Notes under the pieces: model-generated | What the model was told of the DNA's origin: nothing | The model's database searches: none | Seen by the model: only the letters and a program-made list of their open reading frames with translations | Position numbers and translations under genes: made by a program | From: Longilinea sp964536805 | GTDB lineage: Bacteria > Chloroflexota > Anaerolineae > Anaerolineales > Anaerolineaceae | Direction of reading: 5' to 3' | DNA: 64,000 nt | Assembly: GCA_964536805.1 (NCBI GenBank) | Contig: CAZHYQ010000002.1 | Span: 1-64,000, forward strand | Shown here: piece after piece, positions 35,362 to 43,975 of the stretch | Numbering within the stretch: position 1 is the stretch's first letter | Layout of the letters: each line of letters begins with the position of its first letter

Positions 35362-36336
35362 TTACGGCTGCGGGTTTTTCCAGTAACTCATTTCTTCGAT
35401 TTTAACTGTGAATTCCTTCTGGTCCTTACCCTGCGCGGCAAATATGCCGAAGTAGCCTTCCTTGAAGGTGCTGTCTTTCACTTCCTTGATCAGCTTGCCG
35501 TTGATGTAAACCAGCAGCCGGTCGTTGATCATCATCGCGCCAACACGGTTGAGTTGGTCTGCACCAGCTACGATCTTGTCGCTGGCCGTCCAGGGGATGA
35601 GGGTGGTCATTTTGCCGTTCGCACCTTCCCGCCCATTCCACAGCCGCAGCGAATACTTGCCTTCACAGCTCACACTCAGCAGGTAACCCTGGTCAGCATC
35701 GTTCAGATCCGGTACGCGGAAGATGATGCCGTAGTAATCATTATTGGCGCAGTTGCCCGACCGCACCGACATTTCAATATAGGTGTCGGCGATTTTTGGC
35801 CAGGTCAGGCGCCAGCCAGCGGTGGTCTTTAGCGGGGTATATAACATGCTGCCGCCGGAAAAATCGATTTCGCTGAAATCGCTGCTGCCAGTCGGCCAAT
35901 TATCGCTGCCGTCCATGGTATCTGTCCAGGCCGGACTGCCCAGCTTGACGCGCGGATCGTCACCGGAGGGAACAGCCGTCGGCCCTTGCGTGGCGCCACC
36001 TTGCGGGGTAAATGTAGCAACCGGTGTCAGGTTTTCCGTTGGCGTTACCTGCGGCGCGGTTGTAGCGGTCGGCGCAGGTTGGGTGGCGGTTGGAACTTCG
36101 GCAGCCGCAGTCTGGGTAGCCGTGGGAGCAATGGTTGGCAGCGATTGCGGCGCGGAAGTCTGAGCGACTGCCTCACTGGTGACGGTCGGCATGGCCGTCA
36201 GAATGCCAGATACGCGCGTCGCCATATCGCTATCCGATGAGGATGTGGGCGCAGTCGGTCCGCCCGGCAAGGGCAGGTTCCCGCAGGCAGAAAGCAGAAA
36301 AACAAAAATAATTAACACGGGTATTAATTTCTTCAT
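35362..36336 (-). CDS. Lipoprotein with Thr/Pro-rich linker and LamG/3-keto-disaccharide-hydrolase-like domain
   Basis: A 324-residue surface lipoprotein. The signal peptide ends in LLSAC (lipidated C18). Residues about 25-125 are a low-complexity Thr/Pro/Ala linker, likely spanning the wall. The C-terminal domain (about 130-324) is a beta-sandwich type (WPTGSSDFSEIDFSGGSMLYT, YYGIIFRVPDLNDADQGYLLSVS, NRVGAMMINDRLLVYINGKLIKEV, GYFGIFAAQG) as in DUF1080 and concanavalin-like domains, suggesting carbohydrate binding. AAGGAG precedes the ATG by 8 bases. Function unproven. Confidence 0.8.
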   Translation of the reverse strand: MKKLIPVLIIFVFLLSACGNLPLPGGPTAPTSSSDSDMATRVSGILTAMPTVTSEAVAQTSAPQSLPTIAPTATQTAAAEVPTATQPAPTATTAPQVTPTENLTPVATFTPQGGATQGPTAVPSGDDPRVKLGSPAWTDTMDGSDNWPTGSSDFSEIDFSGGSMLYTPLKTTAGWRLTWPKIADTYIEMSVRSGNCANNDYYGIIFRVPDLNDADQGYLLSVSCEGKYSLRLWNGREGANGKMTTLIPWTASDKIVAGADQLNRVGAMMINDRLLVYINGKLIKEVKDSTFKEGYFGIFAAQGKDQKEFTVKIEEMSYWKNPQP

Positions 36337-36444
36337 AATGATCGCTCCTTAAACCGGCATTCGAACAGACAGGTCTTTACCTGCTGGAAATAAGACGAGA
36401 ACAGCCGCGTGAAAGTTCCAGATGCAATCCTTTTCAGTATCAAA

Positions 36445-36930
36445 CTACAGCTTGTAACCGATTTTGCGCAGCAGATCTTTGCGCCAAGCGATGTCTTTTT
36501 CGCCCTCGACGCCTTTAGGTTTGGATCCTTCGATGATTCCCATGATCCCGCGGCCAACGCCATTATCGGCGATGACCACTTCGGTTTCATTGGCGGTTGC
36601 GCAAAAAACGCCAGCAACTTCAGGCACGTTTTGGATTACTTTCAGTACGTTGATCGGGTAAAAACCCTCGCCGAGGAACAGGATAAAGCTGTGCCCCGCC
36701 CCAATCGCCAGGGCATTCTTTTTGGCCAGTTCGATCAAATCAGCGTTGGTACCGCTCCAGCGTACCAGGCACATGCCTGAGGCTTCACAAAAGGCCAGGC
36801 CGAATTGGATGCCGGGAACCGCGCTTACCAACGCTTCATGCATGTCTTCAACGGTCTTGATAAAGTGGGATTGCCCCAAAATGAAATTCATCTCTTCCGG
36901 TTTTTCAATCTTGACGCTGATCAGTTCCAT
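36445..36930 (-). CDS. Adenosine-specific kinase (DUF355)
   Basis: A 161-residue compact protein matching the DUF355 family, described structurally as an adenosine-specific kinase. Family stretches: FILGQSHFIKTVEDMHEAL, FGLAFCEASGMCLVRWSGT, GAGHSFILFLGEGFYPINVL, VFCATANETEVVIADNGVGRGIMGIIEG. GGAGG precedes the ATG. It could return adenosine, for example that released by the SAM hydrolase at 7.8 kb, to AMP, though that link is inference. It is divergent from the RNase Z gene. Confidence 0.87.
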   Translation of the reverse strand: MELISVKIEKPEEMNFILGQSHFIKTVEDMHEALVSAVPGIQFGLAFCEASGMCLVRWSGTNADLIELAKKNALAIGAGHSFILFLGEGFYPINVLKVIQNVPEVAGVFCATANETEVVIADNGVGRGIMGIIEGSKPKGVEGEKDIAWRKDLLRKIGYKL

Positions 36931-37057
36931 TTCAATCCTCCAGGGTGTCTTTCAGTCACCCCAATTGTACACTCACTTTGTCCAAAACTCGATCCGGCGA
37001 TCGGAGGCAACTTAGGGTAAAATAAGGGACACTTTCTGAAAGGATGCGCCAAAGCTA

Positions 37058-37981
37058 TTGTTTGAAGTAGTTTTTCTCGGCACATCGGCTTCGGCTCCCT
37101 CCGCAAAACGCAATTTACCCGCGTTGGTTGTCATGCACGATGAATACCGTTTCTTGATTGACTGCGGCGAGGGAACCCAACGTCAAATCCTGCAGTCTGG
37201 CATTGGGTTTAAACGCCTTAACCGGATCTTGATCACGCACGGCCACCTCGACCATATCCTCGGGTTGGCTGGTTTATTATCCACCTTTATGCGCTGGGAA
37301 TCGATCGAGGAGCTCGAAATCGCCGGCGCAGCCGGCGCCATCGACCGTATCCGCGATTTGCTTTACGGCGTGGTGCTGCGGGGAAACCGCCCGCCTATGC
37401 CAGTGCAATTGCGCGTTTTATCCCCCGGTCTGGTTTTTGATGGGCCTGATTTCACCATCACTGCTTTTCATGTCCATCACCGCGGGTCCGAAAGCCTGGG
37501 GTACATCTTCGAGGAAAAAGGCCGCCGTCCATTCTTACCGGAAAAAGCCGAGGCGCTTGGCATTCCGCCAGGTCCGTGGCGGCGCGACCTGGTGGAAGAG
37601 CGTGCAGCCACGCTGCCGGATGGGCGCGTCATTCAGCCAGCCGATGTGTTGGGTGAATTTCACCCCGGCACGCGCCTGGTGGTAATCGGCGATTCCGGTG
37701 AAACGGACAGCCTGGTGGAAGTATGCCGCGGCGCCGATGCGCTGGTGATCGAATCGACCTATCTGGATGAAGAAGCCGAAATGGCCAGGCAATTCGGCCA
37801 CCTCACGGCGCGCGATTCAGCCAACCTGGCCCAGCGGGCGGGTGTTGGCCAGTTGCTGCTCACACACATCTCCCGCCGCTACCGCGAGAAGGATGTGCAG
37901 CAGGAAGCCCAGGATGTGTTCGCCAACACTACGGTCGCGCGTGATTTTGACACCTTTCAAATCAAGCGTTCCGGTGAATAA
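37058..37981 (+). CDS. rnz: Ribonuclease Z
   Basis: Metallo-beta-lactamase-fold endonuclease that matures tRNA 3' ends. A 307-residue short-form enzyme: VVFLGTSASAPSAKRN at the start, metal motif ITHGHLDHILG, FHVHHRGSESLGY, IGDSGETDSL and a final LLLTHISRRY. The start codon is TTG at 37058, giving the family-typical hydrophobic VVFLGT start, with AAAGGA about 13 bases upstream and TAAAAT further up. This suits the single tRNA gene here lacking an encoded CCA. Confidence 0.92.
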   Translation: MFEVVFLGTSASAPSAKRNLPALVVMHDEYRFLIDCGEGTQRQILQSGIGFKRLNRILITHGHLDHILGLAGLLSTFMRWESIEELEIAGAAGAIDRIRDLLYGVVLRGNRPPMPVQLRVLSPGLVFDGPDFTITAFHVHHRGSESLGYIFEEKGRRPFLPEKAEALGIPPGPWRRDLVEERAATLPDGRVIQPADVLGEFHPGTRLVVIGDSGETDSLVEVCRGADALVIESTYLDEEAEMARQFGHLTARDSANLAQRAGVGQLLLTHISRRYREKDVQQEAQDVFANTTVARDFDTFQIKRSGE

Positions 37982-38039
37982 TTATTTTCACCGGTAGATA
38001 TTAATAAATTGGCGCCAGGCGAGTTTACAGCAACGGTCT

Positions 38040-38068
38040 TTGACAGGTTGTCCGAAATGTGATAAACT
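38040..38068 (+). promoter_or_regulatory. metK promoter
   Basis: TTGACA (38040-38045), 17-base spacer, TAAACT (38063-38068); the expected start near 38075 places the whole SAM riboswitch in the leader. Confidence 0.75.
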
Positions 38069-38105
38069 CTTGCCCGATAGCCAAATGATATAGCCCCATG
38101 TGGCG

Positions 38106-38216
38106 CTCTTATCCAGAGAGGCGGAGGGACCGGCCCGATGAAGCCTCGGCAACCTACTAAACTCTTACGAGTTTCTCAAGGTGCCAATTCCGGCAGAAAG
38201 TTCTGGAAGATGAGAG
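38106..38216 (+). promoter_or_regulatory. SAM-I (S-box) riboswitch upstream of metK
   Basis: The S-box core is unmistakable: CAGAGAGGCGGAGGGA, then CGATGAAGCCTCGGCAACC, a variable stem (AACTCTTACGAGTTT), then AAGGTGCCAATTCC and the closing strand. Helix P1 is formed by CTCTTATC (38106-38113) with GATGAGAG (38209-38216). With a terminator at 38240-38269 just before metK, SAM binding should shut off the gene when SAM is plentiful. Confidence 0.96.
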
Positions 38217-38239
38217 GGTAGCGTTTCGTTGAATTACGT

Positions 38240-38269
38240 ATGCCCCTCCACTCCGGATGGGGCATTTTT
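38240..38269 (+). terminator. Riboswitch-controlled terminator before metK
   Basis: ATGCCCC (38240-38246) pairs with GGGGCAT (38259-38265), followed by TTTTT, 21 bases before the metK ATG. This is the expression platform of the SAM-I riboswitch. Confidence 0.85.
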
Positions 38270-38290
38270 GTTGTGTTTGGAGGACACTGG

Positions 38291-39502
38291 ATGAATACAA
38301 CCTTTATGAATTCGGCCAAGTACCTGTTCACCTCGGAATCGGTGACGGAAGGCCACCCCGACAAATTATGCGATCAAATCAGCGATGCCGTTCTGGATGC
38401 CTGTCTTGAACAGGATCCGCGCTCGCGGGTTGCCTGTGAAACCGCCACAAAAACCGGTTTCGTGATGCTGCTGGGCGAGATCACCACCAATGCCACCCTA
38501 AATTACGACACGCTTGTCCGGCAGGTGATTAAGGACATCGGTTACGATGCCAGCGAGAAAGGGTTCGACGGCAATACCTGCGCCGTTCAGGTTGCCATTG
38601 CCCGCCAATCCACTGATATTGCCATGGGCGTCGATCAGGGGCTTGAATCCAAGGCTGGCGAAAAATCCCAAGACGGCGTTGAAGACCTCGGCGCGGGCGA
38701 CCAGGGCATGATGTTCGGGTTTGCCTGTAACGAAACCCCCACGCTGATGCCCATGCCCATTTATCTGGCCCACAAACTCACTCACCGCCTGGCAGAAGTC
38801 CGAAAGAGCGGCGCCCTGCCGTGGCTGCGCCCAGATGGCAAATCGCAGGTAACGGTTGAATACTCCTTTGGCAAACCAGTGCGCGTCGATACCGTCCTTG
38901 TCAGCACCCAGCACACCGAAGAGGTATCACACCATGACATCGAGGAAGGCGTCTTCGAGCACGTCATTGCCCCGGTCATTCCGGAAGACCTGCGCAATAA
39001 GGAAATGAAAGTGTTCGTCAACCCCACCGGCCGCTTCGTTATTGGCGGCCCCATGGGCGATGCTGGCGTCACCGGTCGCAAGATTATCGTGGACACCTAC
39101 GGCGGCATGGGGCGGCACGGCGGCGGCGCCTTCTCCGGCAAGGATCCGACCAAAGTCGACCGTTCGGCGGCTTATGCAGCCCGTTGGGTTGCCAAAAACG
39201 TGGTTGCTGCCGGACTGGCCGAACGCTGCGAGTTGCAGGTCGCATATGCCATCGGCGTGGCCCACCCGCTCAGTATTAATGTCGAAACCTTTGGCACTGG
39301 CATCATCCCCGATGAACAAATTGCCGACCTGGTTCAAAAGCATTTCGATCTGCGCCCTGGTGCCATCATCCGCGACCTGGATTTGCGCCGTCCAATCTAC
39401 CGCAAGACGGCTGCCTACGGGCATTTCGGCCGCGAAGATGCCGACTTCACCTGGGAACGCACTGACCGGGCCGCTGCGCTGCGCAAGGCTGCCGGTCTGT
39501 AA
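38291..39502 (+). CDS. metK: S-adenosylmethionine synthetase
   Basis: Makes SAM from methionine and ATP. A 403-residue full-length enzyme: FTSESVTEGHPDKLCDQISDAVLDA at the N-terminus (ATP/Mg site), GAGDQGMMFGFACNETP, and the P-loop-like GGGAFSGKDPTKVDRSAAYAARW. The start at 38291 follows GGAGG by 7 bases; in-frame codons upstream lie inside the terminator. It is controlled by the SAM-I riboswitch. SAM from it feeds the many methyltransferases in this window and the SAM hydrolase. Confidence 0.98.
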   Translation: MNTTFMNSAKYLFTSESVTEGHPDKLCDQISDAVLDACLEQDPRSRVACETATKTGFVMLLGEITTNATLNYDTLVRQVIKDIGYDASEKGFDGNTCAVQVAIARQSTDIAMGVDQGLESKAGEKSQDGVEDLGAGDQGMMFGFACNETPTLMPMPIYLAHKLTHRLAEVRKSGALPWLRPDGKSQVTVEYSFGKPVRVDTVLVSTQHTEEVSHHDIEEGVFEHVIAPVIPEDLRNKEMKVFVNPTGRFVIGGPMGDAGVTGRKIIVDTYGGMGRHGGGAFSGKDPTKVDRSAAYAARWVAKNVVAAGLAERCELQVAYAIGVAHPLSINVETFGTGIIPDEQIADLVQKHFDLRPGAIIRDLDLRRPIYRKTAAYGHFGREDADFTWERTDRAAALRKAAGL

Positions 39503-39518
39503 GAATTGTGATTATAAA

Positions 39519-39548
39519 AAAAGCCCGCTTTCCACAAGGCGGGCTTTT
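39519..39548 (+). terminator. Intrinsic terminator of metK
   Basis: AAAAGCCCGC paired with GCGGGCTTTT (stem ends 39528 and 39539), 10-base loop, followed by a T-rich tail. Confidence 0.9.
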
Positions 39549-39636
39549 CTTTTGCAAAAAAGGTGATTTTTGCAAGGTTGTCAGGCAGTCTTTAAATGCC
39601 GTATGATAACTGCTAGGACTAATCGAAGGAGGCAAT

Positions 39637-40536
39637 ATGCTCAAGGTAGGATATATCGGTCTCGGCTTGATGGGCAAATCCATCGCGCGCAATATTCTCA
39701 AAGCCGGATTTCCGTTAGTGGTTCACAACCGCAGCCGGGCTGCCGTCGACGAGCTGGTTGCCGAAGGCGCTACCGCCGCGACCACGCCCGCCGAAGTTGC
39801 CCGCCAGGTGGATGTGGTTTTCACCAATTTACCTGACTCGCCGGATATCGAACGGGTGGTGCTGGGTCCGCAAGGGATTCTTGAGGGCGCCCATGCCGGC
39901 CTCATCTTCGTCGACAATTCGACCATCAAACCGGCTACCGCGCGCGAAGTCTCCCGCCGGTTGGCCGAAGCTGGCGTAGCTGCATTGGACGCACCTGTCA
40001 GCGGCGGGGATATCGGCGCCCGCAATGCCACCCTTTCCATCATGGTTGGCGGTCCGGACGCAGCGCTCGAGACCGTCCGCCCGGTCTTCGAAGCCATGGG
40101 CAAGACTATCACCCACGTCGGCGAGGCTGGCAGCGGGCAGGTGGCCAAGGCAGCCAACCAGATTATGGTGGCCGCCCAGATGGTGGCAATGGGTGAATTG
40201 CTGGTGCTGGCGCAGAAAACCGGCACTGATCCGGTCAAGGTGATTCAAGCCATCCGCGGCGGTGCAGCCCAGTGTTGGACGTTGGACGTCAAGCCGCCCC
40301 GTTTGTTTGCCGGTAACCGCCAGCCCGGATTCAAGGCGCGCATGCAGGCCAAAGACCTGAACATTGTGCTTGAAACAGCCCGCGAATACGGTGTTGCCCT
40401 GCCCTCAACAGCCGTCAATGCCCAGCTATTTAACGCCATGTCCACCCTCGGCCTGGGCGATCTGGATAATTCAGCCGTCATTGCCATCCTCGAACAGCTG
40501 GCCGGAATTCAGCTCAAAGAAGAAAAAGTCCTATAA
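39637..40536 (+). CDS. Beta-hydroxyacid dehydrogenase (3-hydroxyisobutyrate/tartronate semialdehyde reductase type)
   Basis: A 299-residue NAD(P)-dependent enzyme. The Rossmann motif GYIGLGLMGKSIARN (5-19) is followed by VHNRSR, substrate motif DAPVSGGDIGARNATLSIMVGG, and the catalytic helix GSGQVAKAANQIM with its Lys. The C-terminal helical domain ends FKARMQAKDLNIVLETA, typical of the family. AAGGAGG precedes the ATG. The substrate (hydroxyisobutyrate, tartronate semialdehyde, or glyoxylate/succinic semialdehyde) cannot be decided. Single gene flanked by terminators. Confidence 0.88.
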   Translation: MLKVGYIGLGLMGKSIARNILKAGFPLVVHNRSRAAVDELVAEGATAATTPAEVARQVDVVFTNLPDSPDIERVVLGPQGILEGAHAGLIFVDNSTIKPATAREVSRRLAEAGVAALDAPVSGGDIGARNATLSIMVGGPDAALETVRPVFEAMGKTITHVGEAGSGQVAKAANQIMVAAQMVAMGELLVLAQKTGTDPVKVIQAIRGGAAQCWTLDVKPPRLFAGNRQPGFKARMQAKDLNIVLETAREYGVALPSTAVNAQLFNAMSTLGLGDLDNSAVIAILEQLAGIQLKEEKVL

Positions 40537-40560
40537 TCTTTCAACTCGAAACCAAAAGCA

Positions 40561-40590
40561 ACGCCCCTGGGGAAATCCAGGGGCGTTTTT
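40561..40590. terminator. Terminator between convergent genes
   Basis: ACGCCCCTGG (40561-40570) pairs with CCAGGGGCGT (40577-40586), with a T-run through 40590, ending the dehydrogenase gene; the convergent CDF gene stops at 40596. Confidence 0.88.
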
Positions 40591-40595
40591 CATGG

Positions 40596-41537
40596 TCAAT
40601 CGTGAGGTTTTTCAGAGCTTTCTTCAACCGGCGGTGCTGGTTCCGGGTGGACAGTCACATATGTTCCTGGCAGTACCTCGGCGATGGCTGCCTGCACTTT
40701 TTCGGTCAATGGATGCAGATCCTCGAGCGGCATCGTTCGATCAAAAAGGACGTGGATTTCGGCGAATTGATCAGGTCCAGATCCGCGAATGCGGATTTTA
40801 TGTACGCCCATCACGCCAGGAACAGCCTTTACCGCGGCCTCAATTTTTTCCTGGCTACCGTCCGGTGCGGTATCCAGCAGCCCATGAATGGTACGCATGC
40901 CCAATTGGTAGCTGACATAAACCACAATGAGCGCCACCGCCATGGCAGCGATCGAATCAGCTTTGTGCAGGAACGCCAATGATGGCACCTTCGCGGCAAC
41001 CGCCACCCCAATCAGGCCAAGGATGACCACTGTTGAACTCCAAATATCGGTACTGAAGTGCAGCGCATCGGCTTCCAGCGCCTGGCTGTTATGTTTTTTC
41101 GCCGCCTTGGAGAGCATGCGCGAGCGGTTGTAATCGATGAAAATCGAAACGCCCATCACGATAAAAGCCCAGATCGAAGGTTTAATTTCGACCCCGGTGG
41201 CAAAGAATAATCGCTGGATGGCTTCATAAATGATCCAGACCGAGGTGGCCAACAGCAGCAGCGTCTCGAAAAGCGCAGACAGGTTTTCGATTTTGCCGTG
41301 TCCGTAGGTATGCTGTTTATCGGCAGGTTTGCCGGAAATGCGCACCGCAAAAAACGTCACCAATGCCGCCACCAGGTCCAACCCCGAGTGGGCTGCCTCC
41401 GCCAGGATGCCCAGGCTGTTGGTCATCAGCCCGACAATGATTTTGAAGGTTGTCAGACCCACCGCGGCGATTACTGATGTGGCAGCGACATTGCTTTTTT
41501 CTTGTTCAGCGTTATTGGTTGTGGAAATCCTACTCAT
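40596..41537 (-). CDS. Cation diffusion facilitator (CDF) metal transporter
   Basis: A 313-residue metal/H+ antiporter for Zn, Fe, Mn or Co. The six membrane segments include the metal-site helices AEAAHSGLDLVAALVTF (HxxxD in segment 2) and ALEADALHFSTDIWSS (DxxHxxxD in segment 5). The cytoplasmic C-terminal domain (HKIRIRGSGPDQFAEIHVLFDRTMPLEDLH) is the regulatory ferredoxin-like fold. GGGAG lies before the ATG. The metal is not resolved. It is next to a peptidase gene on the same strand. Confidence 0.9.
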   Translation of the reverse strand: MSRISTTNNAEQEKSNVAATSVIAAVGLTTFKIIVGLMTNSLGILAEAAHSGLDLVAALVTFFAVRISGKPADKQHTYGHGKIENLSALFETLLLLATSVWIIYEAIQRLFFATGVEIKPSIWAFIVMGVSIFIDYNRSRMLSKAAKKHNSQALEADALHFSTDIWSSTVVILGLIGVAVAAKVPSLAFLHKADSIAAMAVALIVVYVSYQLGMRTIHGLLDTAPDGSQEKIEAAVKAVPGVMGVHKIRIRGSGPDQFAEIHVLFDRTMPLEDLHPLTEKVQAAIAEVLPGTYVTVHPEPAPPVEESSEKPHD

Positions 41538-41649
41538 GCTTCTCCCGTTGTCGTCAGCCCTGCCTGTTGGCTATACCGGGCGTAAAAATGGCTACTTCTT
41601 CAATTTTATCGGCAGTTTGCCAATTTGCACATTGGATGACCGTCAATTC

Positions 41650-43527
41650 TTAGTCAGGCAAAACTAAATGTTCCACCAGAAAGCGTTCCATGCTTTCGAT
41701 GAAATCCAGGCGGGTTTCGCGCTTGCGAAAGCGGTGACCCTCGCCAGCATACAACCGGTAAAGATATGGCACATTATTCCGCTTCAATGCAGCCACAATT
41801 GCTTCAGATTGGGCCGGCGGCACGACTGGATCCTCATCGCCCTGAAAGACTGCCAACGCGTCGCGGATGGCGTCTGCCTGAAATTCCGGCGACCGCTCAC
41901 GATAGGCCTTCAAAGCCTGCGGCAGGGGACCTACCAGGCGGGTATTGTAGAATCGTTCGAATTTATGAGTGGTTTTTTCCAAGGTGAGCAGGTTGCTAAC
42001 ACCGTATGCATCGATTGCGGCGCGGAATTTTCCGGGGAAATGGATCAGGGTGTTCAATACAGTAAATCCGCCGGCGCTCGAGCCGTACAAAGCCAGGCGG
42101 TTGCCGTCAGCCTTGCCCAGCCTGACCAACGCCTGTGCTGCTGACACAGTGTCCAAAATGTCCAAATCTCCCCAACGGCCGTTCAAAGCGCGTTGATAGC
42201 TTCTTCCGTACCCTGTGCTGCCGCGGTAATTCAATTCCAGCCAGGCAAAGCCGCGCGAAGTGAAATACTGCGCTTCCTCGTTAAATTCCGCCACTGCCTG
42301 CATGGTCGGGCCTGAATGCACGCGGATAATGGCCGGCGGCAGCCCTTCACTGGCGAAGTCCGGGTTGGTGGGTGGATAAAAGAGACCGTAGATCCAGGCG
42401 CCGTCCGCTGATTTCCAGCGCAAAGGCTGGGCAGGAGAATAATAATCCGCTGCCACTGCATTCATTTCAGCGCCGGCTTCAATATGCAGCCCATATTCAT
42501 CGAGGGCTGCCAGCCGGACCGGGAGGGCTGACCCGGATGCGAAGAATGCCACCTGGTCCTCGAGCGGCGAAACGCATAACTGGGTTGCCCAGGTGAAATC
42601 GCCCAGCTGGGTACGCTGGCTTGCGCCAGTCATATCAACGCTATTGAGCGAAATGAAGCCGGCGTTGTTGCGCAGGAAGGCCAGATTCTGGTTTTTGCCC
42701 GACCAGCCGTAGCTGCGGATGCCCTGCACCCAGGCAGGCGGCACCAGCGAGACACCCTGCCCTTGCACCAGTTTGCGTCGTTCCCGGCTTTCCAGCTCCA
42801 TAACCACCAGTTGGTCCCATTCACCCATACAGGTCAGGTAGCTTATCCAGCGGCCGTTCGGCGAGAATTGCGGTTGAAGTGCCGGAGCATCCTTTTGGCC
42901 AGCAGCCAGCCTGGAATGGGCTATGCGGGGCGGCTCACCTGCGAGGCTAGCCAGCACAATGGAGGCACCATCCCAGGGCATATCGGGGTGTTTCCATTCC
43001 ACCCAGGCCAGGCGGGTGCCATCTGGATGCCAGACCGGATCCATATAAAAATCGGCGCCCCAGGCCAATTTACTGGGCGGTTGCGCGCCGTGTGCATCGA
43101 CCAAATAAAGCGCGTCCTCCTGGCCATTACTCGCCACAAAAACAACCCAGCGTCCGTCCGGCGAAAGCGCTGGCGACGCCAGCGTACCCATTTCCGGGGT
43201 TATCGGCTGGGGTGTGCCGCTCTCCACTTCCAGCCGGAAGAGCTGCCGTCCGCGGTCAACAAAAATCACCGTGCCTGCGCGCACATCAAAATCGCCGCCG
43301 CCATAGCCCACCCTGCCGCCAATGTCATATGCATCGCTCAGTATTCGGGGCAGTCCACCCGCCGGTTTGATCATCAAAACCGTGTTTTCCGAACCGCGTT
43401 CCAGCCAGAGTAAATCGCCATTGGCCGGATCCCAGCGTACATCGCGGAAACTTGCCCGGTCGGCTCGTGCGTCGCCAGTGAATGGGCTCTTCCAAAGGCC
43501 AAATGGCCGATTTTCCACGGATTTCAT
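41650..43527 (-). CDS. S9 prolyl-oligopeptidase-family serine peptidase
   Basis: A 625-residue cytoplasmic-looking peptidase or acylaminoacyl peptidase. It has an N-terminal beta-propeller (about 1-350) with repeated WxxDG and SPDGRWV-type blades and a C-terminal alpha/beta-hydrolase domain. The nucleophile Ser is in LALYGSSAGGFTVLN, with acid D in FQGDEDPVVPP and His in YAGEGHRFRK. There is no signal peptide. AAGGAG precedes the ATG. It likely trims short peptides; exact specificity unknown. Confidence 0.9.
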   Translation of the reverse strand: MKSVENRPFGLWKSPFTGDARADRASFRDVRWDPANGDLLWLERGSENTVLMIKPAGGLPRILSDAYDIGGRVGYGGGDFDVRAGTVIFVDRGRQLFRLEVESGTPQPITPEMGTLASPALSPDGRWVVFVASNGQEDALYLVDAHGAQPPSKLAWGADFYMDPVWHPDGTRLAWVEWKHPDMPWDGASIVLASLAGEPPRIAHSRLAAGQKDAPALQPQFSPNGRWISYLTCMGEWDQLVVMELESRERRKLVQGQGVSLVPPAWVQGIRSYGWSGKNQNLAFLRNNAGFISLNSVDMTGASQRTQLGDFTWATQLCVSPLEDQVAFFASGSALPVRLAALDEYGLHIEAGAEMNAVAADYYSPAQPLRWKSADGAWIYGLFYPPTNPDFASEGLPPAIIRVHSGPTMQAVAEFNEEAQYFTSRGFAWLELNYRGSTGYGRSYQRALNGRWGDLDILDTVSAAQALVRLGKADGNRLALYGSSAGGFTVLNTLIHFPGKFRAAIDAYGVSNLLTLEKTTHKFERFYNTRLVGPLPQALKAYRERSPEFQADAIRDALAVFQGDEDPVVPPAQSEAIVAALKRNNVPYLYRLYAGEGHRFRKRETRLDFIESMERFLVEHLVLPD

Positions 43528-43553
43528 GCCAGGACTCCTTACGGTTAAAAGAA

Positions 43554-43585
43554 AAAATCGGGGTTCATTAGGCTGCCCCGATTTT
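43554..43585 (-). terminator. Intrinsic terminator after thioredoxin
   Basis: AAAATCGGGG (43554-43563) and CCCCGATTTT (43576-43585) form a 10-bp stem; on the minus strand a U-rich tract follows. It separates the thioredoxin and peptidase genes. Confidence 0.8.
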
Positions 43586-43591
43586 CCCAGA

Positions 43592-43915
43592 TTAGAGATA
43601 TGCTTCGAATTTCTCGACCAAACGGCTTAATGGTTGAAAACCCATCACGCGCTGTTTCGCCTCGCCATTAACGAACAAGATGACCGTTGGGACGCTCATC
43701 ACGTTCATGCGCACCGCCAGGTCGCTGGCTTCGTCCACATCCATATGCAGCAGGCGCATGCGGTCCTTCCATTGCAGTGCCAGTTTTTCCAATTCAGGTT
43801 CCAGCCGTTTGCAGGGGCCGCACCAAGCCGCGCCAAATTCCACCATCACCGGCAGCTTGGAATTCAACACTTCCTGATCGAATTGTTCCCCAAGAATATT
43901 CACCATGCTGATCAT
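43592..43915 (-). CDS. trxA: Thioredoxin
   Basis: A 107-residue dithiol oxidoreductase. The active site WCGPCK (C32, C35) lies in VEFGAAWCGPCKRLEPELEKL; the cis-Pro region MSVPTVILFVNGEAKQRVMG is present. It lacks extra domains and a signal peptide, so it acts in the cytoplasm, reducing protein disulfides with thioredoxin reductase (not in this window). GGGAA precedes the ATG at 43915. Confidence 0.93.
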   Translation of the reverse strand: MISMVNILGEQFDQEVLNSKLPVMVEFGAAWCGPCKRLEPELEKLALQWKDRMRLLHMDVDEASDLAVRMNVMSVPTVILFVNGEAKQRVMGFQPLSRLVEKFEAYL

Positions 43916-43975
43916 TCGATTCCCATCTATTTGGATTTCAAAAACAAAGCAAAGGGAAATTGCTTTCGAAAAACC

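Noticed and set aside
35980..36240. Repetitive C/G-rich segment as a possible repeat array
   Set aside because: It encodes the Thr/Pro/Ala linker of a lipoprotein, in frame with an intact gene.
42763..43413. Plus-strand open frame (216 codons) opposite the S9 peptidase
   Set aside because: The minus-strand peptidase is full length with an intact catalytic triad; this frame has no ribosome site or motif.
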